A stretch of DNA of 64,000 bases from Nocardia vinacea (GTDB lineage: Bacteria > Actinomycetota > Actinomycetes > Mycobacteriales > Mycobacteriaceae). Below are positions 16,349 through 24,789 of the stretch, one piece after another; position 1 is the first letter of the stretch, and the number at the start of each line of letters is the position of its first letter. Position numbers and translations under genes: made by a program. The notes beneath the pieces are model-generated. The model made no database searches and was not told where the DNA came from. It worked only from the letters and a program-made list of their open reading frames with translations. Location: NCBI RefSeq assembly GCF_035920345.1, contig NZ_CP109149.1:3782001-3846000 (forward strand), read 5' to 3'.

Positions 16349-17572
16349 ATGTCCGAGTTCATGATTACCGCGGACCTGCCCGAATTCCCGATGGCGCGGA
16401 CCACGGGCTGCCCGTTCGGGCCGCCGCAGCGGCAGCGTGAACTGCAGGCCGCGAAACCGCTGTCCCGGGTGCGGATCTGGGATGGGAGCACACACTGGTT
16501 CGTCACCGGCCACGCCGAACAGCGGGTGGTCCTGTCCGACCCGCGATTCAGCGCCGACGAGCGTCGTCCCGGCTTCCCCCATCAGAACCAGGGCATGGCC
16601 GAAACCGTCGACCATCGCCCGCTGACCATCTTCAATTCCGATGCCCCGGAACACAGCCGGTTCCGCAGGCTGATGACCTTTCCGTTCACCGTCAAGCGGG
16701 TCGAGGCGCTGCGTCCGGCGATCCAGCGGATCACCGATGACTTGATCGACGATATGTTGGCGGGCCCGAACCCGACCGATCTGGTCAACGCGCTGGCGCT
16801 GCCCCTGCCGTCGCTGATGATCTGCGAATTGCTCGGCGTCCCTTATGAAGACAAGGAGTTCTTCCACCGGCACGCGGGAGTCGCCGTCGACCGCAATGCC
16901 ACGCCGGAAGAGAACGCGCGCTCGGCCACGGAAATTTTGGAATACCTCGCCGCGCTCATCAGCGCACGGATGGATTCCCCCGGCCAAGGCTGGATCTCCG
17001 AGCTCGCCGAGCGGGTCGCGGCCGGGGAGGTCACCGTGCACGAGGCCGCGCAGATGGGCGTCGTACTGCTCATCGCCGGACACGACACCAGCGCGAATAT
17101 GATCGCCCTCGGCACCCTGGCGCTGCTGCAGAATCCGGAGCAGCTCGCGGTATTCCGCGACAGCGACGATCCGAAGGTCATCGCGGGCGGCGTCGAGGAG
17201 ATGCTGCGCTATCTGTCCATCGCCCAGCACGGACTGCGTCGAATCGCGGTGGCAGACATCGAGGTCGGCGGCGAGGTCATCCGCGCAGGCGACGGCATCG
17301 TCGTGCCGCTGCCGGTAGCCAACTGGGATCCGGATGTCTTTCCCGAACCCGAATCGCTCGACCTGCACCGACAGGCGCGCCACCATCACGCCTTCGGGTT
17401 CGGCATCCACCAGTGCGTCGGGCAGCAGTTGGCCCGGGTGGAACTGCAGGTCGTCTACGGCACGCTCTACCGCCGCATCCCCACCCTCCGGCTGGCCACC
17501 ACCTTCGACGACATCGAATTCAAAGAAGACCACTTCGCCCACGGCGTCCACGCACTACCGGTCACCTGGTAG
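16349..17572 (+). CDS. Cytochrome P450 (CYP105-like class I)
   Basis: A 407-residue soluble P450. I-helix oxygen-binding motif AGHDT at 243-247, ExxR (EMLR, 284-287) and the heme loop FGFGIHQCVGQ with the cysteine ligand at 356. The N-terminal CPFGPP and overall length resemble the CYP105 and neighbouring bacterial families. It hydroxylates an unknown, probably hydrophobic, substrate. Reductase and ferredoxin are encoded immediately upstream and an SDR downstream, which could oxidise the alcohol formed. Expression is probably set by the two-component system at 12713-14520. Confidence 0.93.
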   Translation: MSEFMITADLPEFPMARTTGCPFGPPQRQRELQAAKPLSRVRIWDGSTHWFVTGHAEQRVVLSDPRFSADERRPGFPHQNQGMAETVDHRPLTIFNSDAPEHSRFRRLMTFPFTVKRVEALRPAIQRITDDLIDDMLAGPNPTDLVNALALPLPSLMICELLGVPYEDKEFFHRHAGVAVDRNATPEENARSATEILEYLAALISARMDSPGQGWISELAERVAAGEVTVHEAAQMGVVLLIAGHDTSANMIALGTLALLQNPEQLAVFRDSDDPKVIAGGVEEMLRYLSIAQHGLRRIAVADIEVGGEVIRAGDGIVVPLPVANWDPDVFPEPESLDLHRQARHHHAFGFGIHQCVGQQLARVELQVVYGTLYRRIPTLRLATTFDDIEFKEDHFAHGVHALPVTW

Positions 17573-17594
17573 CTCACGAAAGGCATTGATCACC

Positions 17595-18452
17595 ATGACA
17601 AATGAACTGACCGGCAAGGTTGCCATCGTCACCGGCGGCGCATCGGGAATCGGGCGCTCGACTGTCGACAAATTCGTCGAAGAGGGCGCCCGCGTCGTCA
17701 TCGCCGATATCAATTCCGAACAGGGTGCCGCCGTGGCCGCCGAGTACGGGCCGGAGGTGCTGTTCAAGCAGACCGACGTCGCGGATTCCGCGCAGATCGA
17801 AGAGCTGATCGCCGACACGGTGGCGCAATTCGGCGGACTGCACATCATGCTGAACAACGCGGGCGTTCCGACCGCTATGTACCCGCATTTCCTCGACGAT
17901 CCGCTCGACGAATTCCACCGTGTGATGGCGGTCGACCTGCTCGGCGTCATGCTCGGCACCCAGCACGCGGCCCGGCATATGGCCGCCAACGGCGGCGGCT
18001 CGATCATCAATACCACCTCCATCGGCGGCATTCGAGCGGGCGCGGGCGAGGCGACCTATCGCGCGGCGAAGGCCGGTGTCATCCACTTCACCAAATGCGC
18101 CGCCATCGACCTCGCCGGTTACGGCATCCGGGTGAATTGCATTGCGCCGGGCGCGATTCCGACCCCGATCATGGGCAGCACACTCGCCCATATCGCCGGC
18201 GGTGACGACATGACCCAGCAGTTACGCGAGGCCATCAAGACCATCCGGCCGCTGCGACGGGATGGCTCGGCCACCGATATCGCCGAGGCCACCGTCTTCC
18301 TCATCGCCGAGGCCACCGTCTTCCTCGCCGGTGATCGGTCCGGCTACATTACCGGCACGGTATTGCCGGTCGACGGCGGCATCGTCGCGGGCCATGCGAT
18401 GAATTCCCTCGCCGACATCGTCGAAAATCGAGCCGACGCCCTCACGGCGTGA
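17595..18452 (+). CDS. SDR oxidoreductase with an in-frame eight-residue duplication
   Basis: A 285-residue SDR: TGGASGIG, DINSEQG at the end of beta-2 (NAD-type), NNAG, Ser in NTTSIGG, YRAAK. It probably oxidises the alcohol made by the P450 encoded 22 bases upstream. Near the C-terminus the segment IAEATVFL occurs twice in a row because 24 bases are perfectly duplicated. Other SDRs have one copy just before the A-(S/G)-D-x-(S/A) segment, so this is an insertion in helix alpha-G. The enzyme may still fold but activity is uncertain. Confidence 0.88.
   Translation: MTNELTGKVAIVTGGASGIGRSTVDKFVEEGARVVIADINSEQGAAVAAEYGPEVLFKQTDVADSAQIEELIADTVAQFGGLHIMLNNAGVPTAMYPHFLDDPLDEFHRVMAVDLLGVMLGTQHAARHMAANGGGSIINTTSIGGIRAGAGEATYRAAKAGVIHFTKCAAIDLAGYGIRVNCIAPGAIPTPIMGSTLAHIAGGDDMTQQLREAIKTIRPLRRDGSATDIAEATVFLIAEATVFLAGDRSGYITGTVLPVDGGIVAGHAMNSLADIVENRADALTA
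18279..18326 (+). repeat. Perfect 24-bp tandem duplication inside the SDR gene
   Basis: Bases 18279-18302 are repeated exactly at 18303-18326 (unit begins ATCGCCGAGG and ends CTTCCTC). It keeps the frame and adds eight residues. The absence of any mismatch suggests a recent slippage event or an assembly artefact. Confidence 0.9.
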
Positions 18453-18467
18453 CCGCCTCGAAAGTGG

Positions 18468-18483
18468 TGGCACGGTGGTGCCA
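18468..18483. terminator. Small hairpin between convergent genes
   Basis: TGGCAC and GTGCCA pair across a GGTG loop, extendable by flanking AGTG/CACT with bulges. It lies between the SDR stop (18452) and the stop of the convergent quinone-oxidoreductase-like gene (18501). Confidence 0.35.
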
Positions 18484-18500
18484 CTCCTGTGCGATGCGGT

Positions 18501-19481
18501 TCAGCCAGCAGTCATGTCGAGGACGATCTTTCCGGTGGTGCGGCGTTCGGCCACGTCGGTCAACGCGGTGGCGATATCGGTGAGTGGATGGACGTGGGAG
18601 ACGAGTGGACGCATCCCGTCGCGAACCATCGCGGCGAGCGCGCGATCACCCTCTGCCACAGCATCTTTGGCGTACTGCCGCAACATCCGAATCTCGAAAC
18701 CCCGCACGGTCGCTTCTTTGAGCAGTACGAGATTCAGCGGAATGCTGGGAATCTTCCCATCGGCGTAGCCGACCGTGACGAACCGGCCACCGCGCCGCAG
18801 TCCGCGCAGAGCGGCCTCCGAGTAGTCACCGCCCACTGGATCGATCACCAGATGGACACCTTCGCCGCCGGTCACTTCGCGCAACCGCTTCTTCAGATCC
18901 TCACGGACATAATCGATTCCGGCCTCGGCGCCGAGCTTGCGCGCGACCACGAGCCGATCCTCGCTCGACGCGGCCGCGATGATATGCAACCCCAGCCGGG
19001 TGCCGACATCGACTGTGGCCGAGCCGACCCCGCCGGCGGCGCCGAGCACGACCGCCCACTCCCCCGCTTTTCCCTCGCCGATGGTGACCAGCGAGTGGTA
19101 GGCGGTGGCGTAGGTGACGTGGAACGCGGCGGCGTGGACCATATCGAGACCGTCCGGAATCGGGCGCAAACCCGTGGCGGGCACCACGATCTGTTCGGCG
19201 AACGCACCGGTGAATGCGGCTCCGGCCACCGGCGAACCCACCGGCGGACCCGTCACCCCGGGCCCCAAAGCCGTTATGACACCGGCGAATTCACTGCCGG
19301 GCGTGAAGGGCAGCGGTGCCGATACCTGATATCGATTCGCGATGACCAGCACATCCGGGTAGTTGACCGCGGCGGCATGCACCCGGATCAGCACTTCGCC
19401 GGGACCGGGCTGGGGATCGTCGAGCTCGACGACCGAGAGTCCGCCGGGCGCACCGTATTCGGTGCAGCGCGCCGCCCTCAT
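18501..19481 (-). CDS. NADPH:quinone oxidoreductase / zinc-free medium-chain dehydrogenase
   Basis: A 326-residue MDR-family protein of the quinone-oxidoreductase type: GEVLIRVHAAAVNYPD, GSEFAG, the nucleotide-binding AAGGVGSATVDVGTRLG, and no catalytic-zinc cysteine cluster. It could reduce a quinone or an enoyl-CoA/enone double bond with NADPH. ATG 19481 overlaps the stop of the upstream acyl-CoA dehydrogenase (ATGA); a longer in-frame start lies inside that gene. It is the last gene of a four-gene minus-strand operon (22655 to 18501). Confidence 0.88.
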   Translation of the reverse strand: MRAARCTEYGAPGGLSVVELDDPQPGPGEVLIRVHAAAVNYPDVLVIANRYQVSAPLPFTPGSEFAGVITALGPGVTGPPVGSPVAGAAFTGAFAEQIVVPATGLRPIPDGLDMVHAAAFHVTYATAYHSLVTIGEGKAGEWAVVLGAAGGVGSATVDVGTRLGLHIIAAASSEDRLVVARKLGAEAGIDYVREDLKKRLREVTGGEGVHLVIDPVGGDYSEAALRGLRRGGRFVTVGYADGKIPSIPLNLVLLKEATVRGFEIRMLRQYAKDAVAEGDRALAAMVRDGMRPLVSHVHPLTDIATALTDVAERRTTGKIVLDMTAG

Positions 19482-20695
19482 CGGGTCCGCCCAACCGACG
19501 GCATCGCCGGGTCGCGTGGCAGGCCGAGCACCTGTTCGGCGATGGTATTGCGTTGGATCTCCGCGGTTCCCGCACCGATCGTCGAGGCCCGGGTGCGCAG
19601 AAAGCCCCACACCCAGCGGCCGCGCTGTACGGCGTGCGGATCGCGCCGACCGAGCACACCGTAGGCGCCGAGCATATCGACGGCGAATTCGTGCAGGTCT
19701 TGTTCGAAGGTCACGATGAACAACCGCGATGTGGACGACGCGGGCCCGGGCTCCCCCTTGGCCATGATGTCGGCGATCGTGCGCATTCCGGTCAGCCGCA
19801 TGATCGATACCCGGATCTCGAAGTCCGCCAATCGATCACGCACCAGGGGGTCCGCGGTCGCCCCGCGCTCGTGCGCCAGCTCGATCAGCTCGTCGAGTAC
19901 CCGCCGGTACATCGCGGCCTGGTTCATCGCCCCGGCCGCGCGCTCATGGCCCAGGCTGGTGCGCACCAGCGGCCACCCGCCGTTCTCTGTGCCGACCCGG
20001 TTGGCGACCGGCACCCGCACATCACTGAAGAAGATCTCGCAGAAATGCTCGTCTCCGGTCAGATCTCGCAGCGGCCGCACACTCACGCCGGGCGCGTGCG
20101 CATCGATCAGCAGATAGCTGATCCCCTCCTGCCGCGAGCCCGGCGGACCGGTGCGGACCAGGGTGAAGATGATGTCGGCGATATCGGCCGCGCTGTTCCA
20201 CACCTTCTGCCCGTTGACCACATATGCCGCGTCGGGATCATCGGGACCGCCGCCCTCGAGCCGCGCCGAGGTGCGCAGCGCGGGCAGATCCGATCCGGCG
20301 CCCGGCTCGGAATAACCCTGCGCCCAAACCATATCGCCGCGCAACATCGGAGCCAGGAAGCGCTGCTTCTGCTCGGCCGTGCCGTATTTGATGATCGTCG
20401 GTGCGGCGATGCCGAGCCCGGTCCCCAGCGGACCCGGGACCCGGGCCCGCGCGTACTCCTCCTGATAGATCACCTGACGCCCGAAGCTCAGGCCCATCCC
20501 ACCGTATTCCCGCGGCCAGCTCGGACCGGCGTATCCGGCGTCGAAAAGCGTTGCCAGCCAGGCCTTCTGCCAGGCCAGCCGCGCGGCCGGATCCTTGGGC
20601 CGACGGCCGGGATGATGGTCGGTCAGGAACGCCCGCAGGCGCGCCCGGAACTCCTCATCGGTCTCGACCTGCTCCTCGGTGAACGTGAGAGTCAC
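19478..20695 (-). CDS. Acyl-CoA dehydrogenase, large FadE type
   Basis: A 405-residue flavoprotein with the N-terminal LTFTEEQVETDEEFRARLRAFL seen in actinobacterial FadE subunits, then GYSEPGAGSDL and QKVWNSAADIAD. Where medium-chain enzymes have the catalytic Glu (EGT), it reads IGAGTAEIQRNTI, so the base is elsewhere or it works as the partner of a second subunit, as in alpha2-beta2 steroid side-chain enzymes. It is in an operon with another acyl-CoA dehydrogenase, an SDR and an MDR protein. Stop overlaps the next start. Confidence 0.9.
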   Translation of the reverse strand: MTLTFTEEQVETDEEFRARLRAFLTDHHPGRRPKDPAARLAWQKAWLATLFDAGYAGPSWPREYGGMGLSFGRQVIYQEEYARARVPGPLGTGLGIAAPTIIKYGTAEQKQRFLAPMLRGDMVWAQGYSEPGAGSDLPALRTSARLEGGGPDDPDAAYVVNGQKVWNSAADIADIIFTLVRTGPPGSRQEGISYLLIDAHAPGVSVRPLRDLTGDEHFCEIFFSDVRVPVANRVGTENGGWPLVRTSLGHERAAGAMNQAAMYRRVLDELIELAHERGATADPLVRDRLADFEIRVSIMRLTGMRTIADIMAKGEPGPASSTSRLFIVTFEQDLHEFAVDMLGAYGVLGRRDPHAVQRGRWVWGFLRTRASTIGAGTAEIQRNTIAEQVLGLPRDPAMPSVGRTR

Positions 20696-20728
20696 CTGGC
20701 TCCTCCATGGTTGCGATCGATGCGGCGG

Positions 20729-21496
20729 TCAGCGCGGGGCCATGCGGATGGCGCCGTCGAGCCGGATGGTCTGGCCGTTGAGGTAGGGGTTCTCCAGCAT
20801 CTCGACGGCCAGACGGGCGTAGTCGTCGCCGTCACCGAGACGCTTGGGATGTGGCACCGTGGCGGCCAGGCCTTCGCGGATGTCGTCGCGCAGCCGGGCG
20901 AGCATGGGGGTGTCCATGATGCCCGGCGCGATGGTGTTCACCCGAATCTGCCAGCTGGCCAGATCCCGGGCTCCGACCAAGGTGATACCGTGCACACCCG
21001 CCTTGGAGGCGGTGTAGGAGGTCTGCCCGATCTGGCCGTCGAATGCGGCGACCGATGCGGTGAGGACGATGGAACCGCGGTCGCCGTCGACGATTTCGTT
21101 CGCCGCCATGCGGGCGGCGGCCAGGCGCAGCACGTTGTAGGTGCCGATCAGATTGATCCGCACGACCTCGGCGAAGGTCGCCAGGTCACCGGGGGTGCGG
21201 TCGCGGTCGATGATCCGGACCCGGTCGCCGCCGCGGCCGGCGCAGTGCACGACGAAACGCAACGGACCGCTCTTTTCGGCGGCATCGAGGGCGGCGGAGA
21301 TCTCGGCCTCGTCGGTGACATCCGCGCGAACGAACTGTGCCGCGTCGCCGAGTTCGGCGACGGCCTTGGCGCCCTGCTCCTCGGAGATGTCGGCGAGGAC
21401 GACGCGCCCGCCACGGTCGATGATCCGACGCGCGGTGGCCAGGCCGAGCCCGGAGGCGCCGCCGGTGACCAGTGCCGAGGAACCGTCGATGTGCAT
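20729..21496 (-). CDS. SDR, type II 3-hydroxyacyl-CoA dehydrogenase-like
   Basis: About 255 residues: TGGASGLGLATARR, LADISEEQG, Ser in LTASVAAF, YTASKAG, and the C-terminal NPYLNGQTIRLDGAIRM. This pattern, with AAFDGQIGQ before the active-site Tyr, is that of HSD17B10/type II 3-hydroxyacyl-CoA dehydrogenases, which oxidise 3-hydroxyacyl-CoA with NAD. I chose ATG 21496, which has AAGGAG six bases upstream; the earlier ATG at 21517 overlaps the end of the preceding gene. It fits as the third step of beta-oxidation after the acyl-CoA dehydrogenases around it. Confidence 0.9.
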   Translation of the reverse strand: MHIDGSSALVTGGASGLGLATARRIIDRGGRVVLADISEEQGAKAVAELGDAAQFVRADVTDEAEISAALDAAEKSGPLRFVVHCAGRGGDRVRIIDRDRTPGDLATFAEVVRINLIGTYNVLRLAAARMAANEIVDGDRGSIVLTASVAAFDGQIGQTSYTASKAGVHGITLVGARDLASWQIRVNTIAPGIMDTPMLARLRDDIREGLAATVPHPKRLGDGDDYARLAVEMLENPYLNGQTIRLDGAIRMAPR

Positions 21497-21506
21497 ACCA
21501 AACTCC

Positions 21507-22655
21507 TTATAAGCCAAGGGATTTACTGATGATGGTCTTCATGACCTCGCTGGTGCCGCCGTAGATGCGGCTCACCCGCGCGTCGGCGTAGAGCCGGGCG
21601 ATCGGGGATTCGAGGATGTAGCCGTAGCCGCCGTGCAGTTGCAGGCAGCGGTCGACCACACGGCCCTGCATCTCGGTGCAGAACAGCTTGGTCTTGGCCG
21701 CGTCGACGGGACTCAACTCGCCGGCGACCAATGCCGTGATGGCCGCGTCGAGCATGGTCTGGGCGGCCTCGACCTCGGCAGCGATGGCCGCGAGCTCGAA
21801 TTTGGTGTTCTGGAAGTGCGCGACCGGTTTACCGAATACGGTCCGGTCCCGGACGTAGGTGATGGTCATCTCGAGCGCGGCCCTGGCCTGCGCGACCGCG
21901 CCGACCGAGATGGCCAGCCGCTCCTGCGCCAGATTGCGGCCGAGGTAGGAGAATGCCTCGCCTTCCGCGCCGAGCAGATTGGCGACGGGGACGCGCACAT
22001 CGGCGAAGGACAGCTCGACGGTGTCCTGCACGGTGAGACCGAGTTTGTCGAGTTTGCGTCCGACGGTGAAGCCCGGCATCCCCTTCTCCACCACCAGCAG
22101 GGAAAGGCCGGCGCGGCGATTGTCCGGATCGGTGCTGGTCCGTGCGACGACGATGACCAAGTCGGCGTGGTAGCCACCGGTGATGAAGGTCTTGGCTCCG
22201 TTGAGCACGTAATGGTCGCCGTCGCGAACCGCCTTGGTCGCGACACCCGCCAGATCCGAACCGGTACCCGGTTCGCTCATCGCGATCGCGGTGTAGAACT
22301 CCCCCGAGGCCAGGCCGGGGAACCAGCGGGACCGCTGGGCATCGTCGGCCAAGCCCAGGAAGTACGGGACGACGATATCGAGGTGGGTGCGCAGGCCACC
22401 GAGCGTCACGCCCGCCCGCGCGCACTCCTCCTGGAGCACCACGTTGTAGCGGTAGTCGTCCTGACCCCCACCGCCGTATTCCTCCGCAATGGCGGTGCCG
22501 ATGATGCCGAGCTTGCCCAGCGAGGTGAACAGTTCACGGGGCACCAGGCCCGCGTCGCGCCACTGCTCGTACTCCGGGACCACCTCGCGGGCGAGATAGT
22601 CGCGGACCAAGAGGCGGAAGTCCTCATGGTCCTGGGTGAACAGCGTCCGGCGCAT
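21507..22655 (-). CDS. Acyl-CoA dehydrogenase, isovaleryl/long-chain type
   Basis: A 382-residue acyl-CoA dehydrogenase: FTQDHEDFRLLVRDYL, the flavin-site motif MSEPGTGSDL, LHGGYGYILE and IYGGTSEVMK near the C-terminus. The Gly at the EGT position is typical of enzymes whose catalytic base lies in helix G. ATG 22655 follows CGAGGAGG; a longer in-frame start at 22727 reaches into the promoter. First gene of the minus-strand beta-oxidation operon, divergent from the crotonase operon at 22819. Confidence 0.92.
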   Translation of the reverse strand: MRRTLFTQDHEDFRLLVRDYLAREVVPEYEQWRDAGLVPRELFTSLGKLGIIGTAIAEEYGGGGQDDYRYNVVLQEECARAGVTLGGLRTHLDIVVPYFLGLADDAQRSRWFPGLASGEFYTAIAMSEPGTGSDLAGVATKAVRDGDHYVLNGAKTFITGGYHADLVIVVARTSTDPDNRRAGLSLLVVEKGMPGFTVGRKLDKLGLTVQDTVELSFADVRVPVANLLGAEGEAFSYLGRNLAQERLAISVGAVAQARAALEMTITYVRDRTVFGKPVAHFQNTKFELAAIAAEVEAAQTMLDAAITALVAGELSPVDAAKTKLFCTEMQGRVVDRCLQLHGGYGYILESPIARLYADARVSRIYGGTSEVMKTIISKSLGL

Positions 22656-22716
22656 CCGGTTACCTCCTCGTAGCGAGCGCGTCGCCAGGGCCGCCAAGGG
22701 CCGCCGCGACGAATTC

Positions 22717-22759
22717 AGTATACGCATTCATTCGGAAAATTAGCCAAATTAAGTATACT
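22717..22759. promoter_or_regulatory. Divergent promoters with paired TATACT elements
   Basis: On the minus strand TATACT (22717-22722) faces the acyl-CoA dehydrogenase; on the + strand TATACT (22754-22759) faces the crotonase operon. Both are followed by CTG and then GAAT, so the two arms look like copies of one element inside an overall inverted arrangement. It belongs to the recurring AGTATACT family described in the findings. Confidence 0.5.
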
Positions 22760-22818
22760 GTTCTGAATCGAACGGCCCGAGAGCGGCGCCGATCGACGGC
22801 CAGTGCGAAGGAGAAGAT

Positions 22819-23583
22819 GTGTCGGACGAAGTGCTTGTGGAGCGCCGTGGCGCGGTCCAGGTCATAACGATCAATCGCCCGACGGCGAAGAACGCGCTCA
22901 ATGCCGGCGTCGCGGCCGGGGTGGCCGCCGCAGTCGACGAGCTCGACCAGTCGGACGAGTTATGGGCGGGCGTGCTCACCGGCGCAGGCGGGACGTTCTC
23001 GTCCGGAATGGATTTGAAGGCGTGGCTGCGCGGTGAGAGTCCAGCGATCGAGGGCCGCGGCCTGTGCGGGATCACGATGACGCCGCCGCGCAAACCGCTG
23101 ATCGCCGCGGTCGAGGGTTGGGCCGTCGCCGGTGGCTTCGAACTGCTGCTGGCCTGCGATCTCGTGGTCGCGGCCCGCACCGCGCGCGTCGGTGTGCCCG
23201 AGGTGAAGCGGTCGCTGGTCGCGCGCGGCGGCGCCGCGCTGCTGCTGCCGCGGCGGGTGCCGTTCGCGATCGCATTGGAGTTGCTGCTGACCGGTGATCC
23301 GATCGGCGCCGAGCGGGCGGCCGAGGTCGGCCTGGTCAACCGGCTCACCGAGGAGGGCGGCGCGCTCGAGGGCGCATTGGCGCTCGCCGAAACGATTACG
23401 ACGAACGGACCTTTGGCCGTCGCGGCGACCAAAGAGATCGCCCGTTCCAGCGCCGACTGGACCCTGGAGGAGGGCTGGGTCAAGCAGGTCGACATCGCAC
23501 AGCCGGTGTTCTCCTCCGCCGACGCCGTCGAAGGCGCCACCGCCTTTGCGGAAAAGAGGGCACCGATCTGGAAAGGTCGCTGA
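22819..23583 (+). CDS. Enoyl-CoA hydratase/isomerase (crotonase family)
   Basis: A 254-residue crotonase with oxyanion-hole motifs GTFSSGMDLKAW and WAVAGGFELLLACD; Glu residues occur in GGFEL and VPEVKR, close to the two catalytic positions of hydratases. It probably hydrates a 2-enoyl-CoA. The GTG start at 22819 is preceded by GAAGGAGAAG. The stop overlaps the ATG of the racemase gene (TGATG), so the two are translated together. First gene of a four-gene operon ending at 27610. Confidence 0.9.
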   Translation: MSDEVLVERRGAVQVITINRPTAKNALNAGVAAGVAAAVDELDQSDELWAGVLTGAGGTFSSGMDLKAWLRGESPAIEGRGLCGITMTPPRKPLIAAVEGWAVAGGFELLLACDLVVAARTARVGVPEVKRSLVARGGAALLLPRRVPFAIALELLLTGDPIGAERAAEVGLVNRLTEEGGALEGALALAETITTNGPLAVAATKEIARSSADWTLEEGWVKQVDIAQPVFSSADAVEGATAFAEKRAPIWKGR

Positions 23584-24779
23584 TGTCCAGCGGACCGCTG
23601 GCCGGCTGCCGGGTGGTCGAGCTCGGCGGCATCGGCCCCGGTCCCTTCGCCGGGATGTTCCTCGCCGATCTCGGGGCCGAGGTCGTCCGGGTGGATCGGC
23701 CGGAACGCGCCGATGAGCCGGACGTGAGCGGCCCGACCAATGTGACCGATCGCGGGAAGCGGTCGGTGGTGCTCGATCTCAAGCACCCGTCGGGTCCGGC
23801 CGCGCTGCTCGACCTGATCGAACGTGCCGACATTTTGATCGAAGGATTTCGTCCCGGCGTCACCGAGCGTCTCGGTATCGGGCCGCACGAATGCCTGGCT
23901 CGCAACCCCCGGCTGGTGTACGGCCGGATGACCGGTTGGGGCCAGGATGGCCCGCTGGCCGCCGCGGCCGGGCACGATATCGGTTATATCGCCCTCACGG
24001 GGGCGCTCGGTGCGATCGGGTCCGCGGGCGGACCACCGCAGATCCCACTCAATCTGGTCGGCGATTTCGGAGGCGGCGGTTGCTATCTGGTGATCGGGGT
24101 GCTTGCCGCGCTGTACGCCGTCGAGCGGACCGGCCGCGGCCAGGTCGTCGACGCGGCCATCGTGGACGGCACCGCGCATCTGCTCGCAAGCACCTTCGCC
24201 AAACTGGCCCGTGGCGCGTGGACCGACGAGCGTGGGGTCAATCAATTGGACGGCGGTTGGCCGTTCTATTCCGTCTACGAGACCAAAGACGGTCGGCACA
24301 TGGCGGTCGGTGCGCTGGAGGCAAAGTTCTACCGGCAGCTGATCGAGCTGCTCGACATCGACATCGACCCGGAACAACAGCACGACCGATCGACCTGGCC
24401 GAAGCTGCGAATTTTGTTGGCCGAACGGTTCGCCGAGCGCACCCGCGACGAATGGGCTCAGTTGTTCGAGGGGACCGACGCCTGCGTCGCGCCCGTCCTC
24501 GGCCTCACCGAGGCGGCGACCCATCCACACCTGGCCGTACGCGGCAGTGTGATCACCCGAGACGGTGTGGTCCAACCCGCTGCGGCACCGCGGTTTTCGG
24601 CCACCCCGGCGCAACCCGGCGCGACCGCACCGGCCATCGGCGCCGACACCCGCGCGGTATTCCAGGATTGGGGTATCGGCAGCGGCGACGAACTCGTCCA
24701 CAGCGGTGCCGCCAGGCAGGCGAGCCAAGACGCAACCAACACCAGACCGGGTCGCCACCTTGCCGACCCGCAGGACTGA
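23583..24779 (+). CDS. Alpha-methylacyl-CoA racemase-like family III CoA-transferase
   Basis: A 398-residue CaiB/BaiF-fold protein. It shows the racemase pattern: GHDIGYIALTGALGAIG (catalytic His) and LVGDFGGGG (catalytic Asp), with FRPGVTERLGIGPHE before them, as in mycobacterial Mcr. Racemisation of (2R)- to (2S)-2-methylacyl-CoA is needed before dehydrogenation of methyl-branched side chains of steroids and isoprenoids. It could alternatively move CoA between acids. Position between crotonase and thiolase genes supports a beta-oxidation role. Confidence 0.85.
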   Translation: MSSGPLAGCRVVELGGIGPGPFAGMFLADLGAEVVRVDRPERADEPDVSGPTNVTDRGKRSVVLDLKHPSGPAALLDLIERADILIEGFRPGVTERLGIGPHECLARNPRLVYGRMTGWGQDGPLAAAAGHDIGYIALTGALGAIGSAGGPPQIPLNLVGDFGGGGCYLVIGVLAALYAVERTGRGQVVDAAIVDGTAHLLASTFAKLARGAWTDERGVNQLDGGWPFYSVYETKDGRHMAVGALEAKFYRQLIELLDIDIDPEQQHDRSTWPKLRILLAERFAERTRDEWAQLFEGTDACVAPVLGLTEAATHPHLAVRGSVITRDGVVQPAAAPRFSATPAQPGATAPAIGADTRAVFQDWGIGSGDELVHSGAARQASQDATNTRPGRHLADPQD

Positions 24780-24789
24780 GGAGGTCCAT

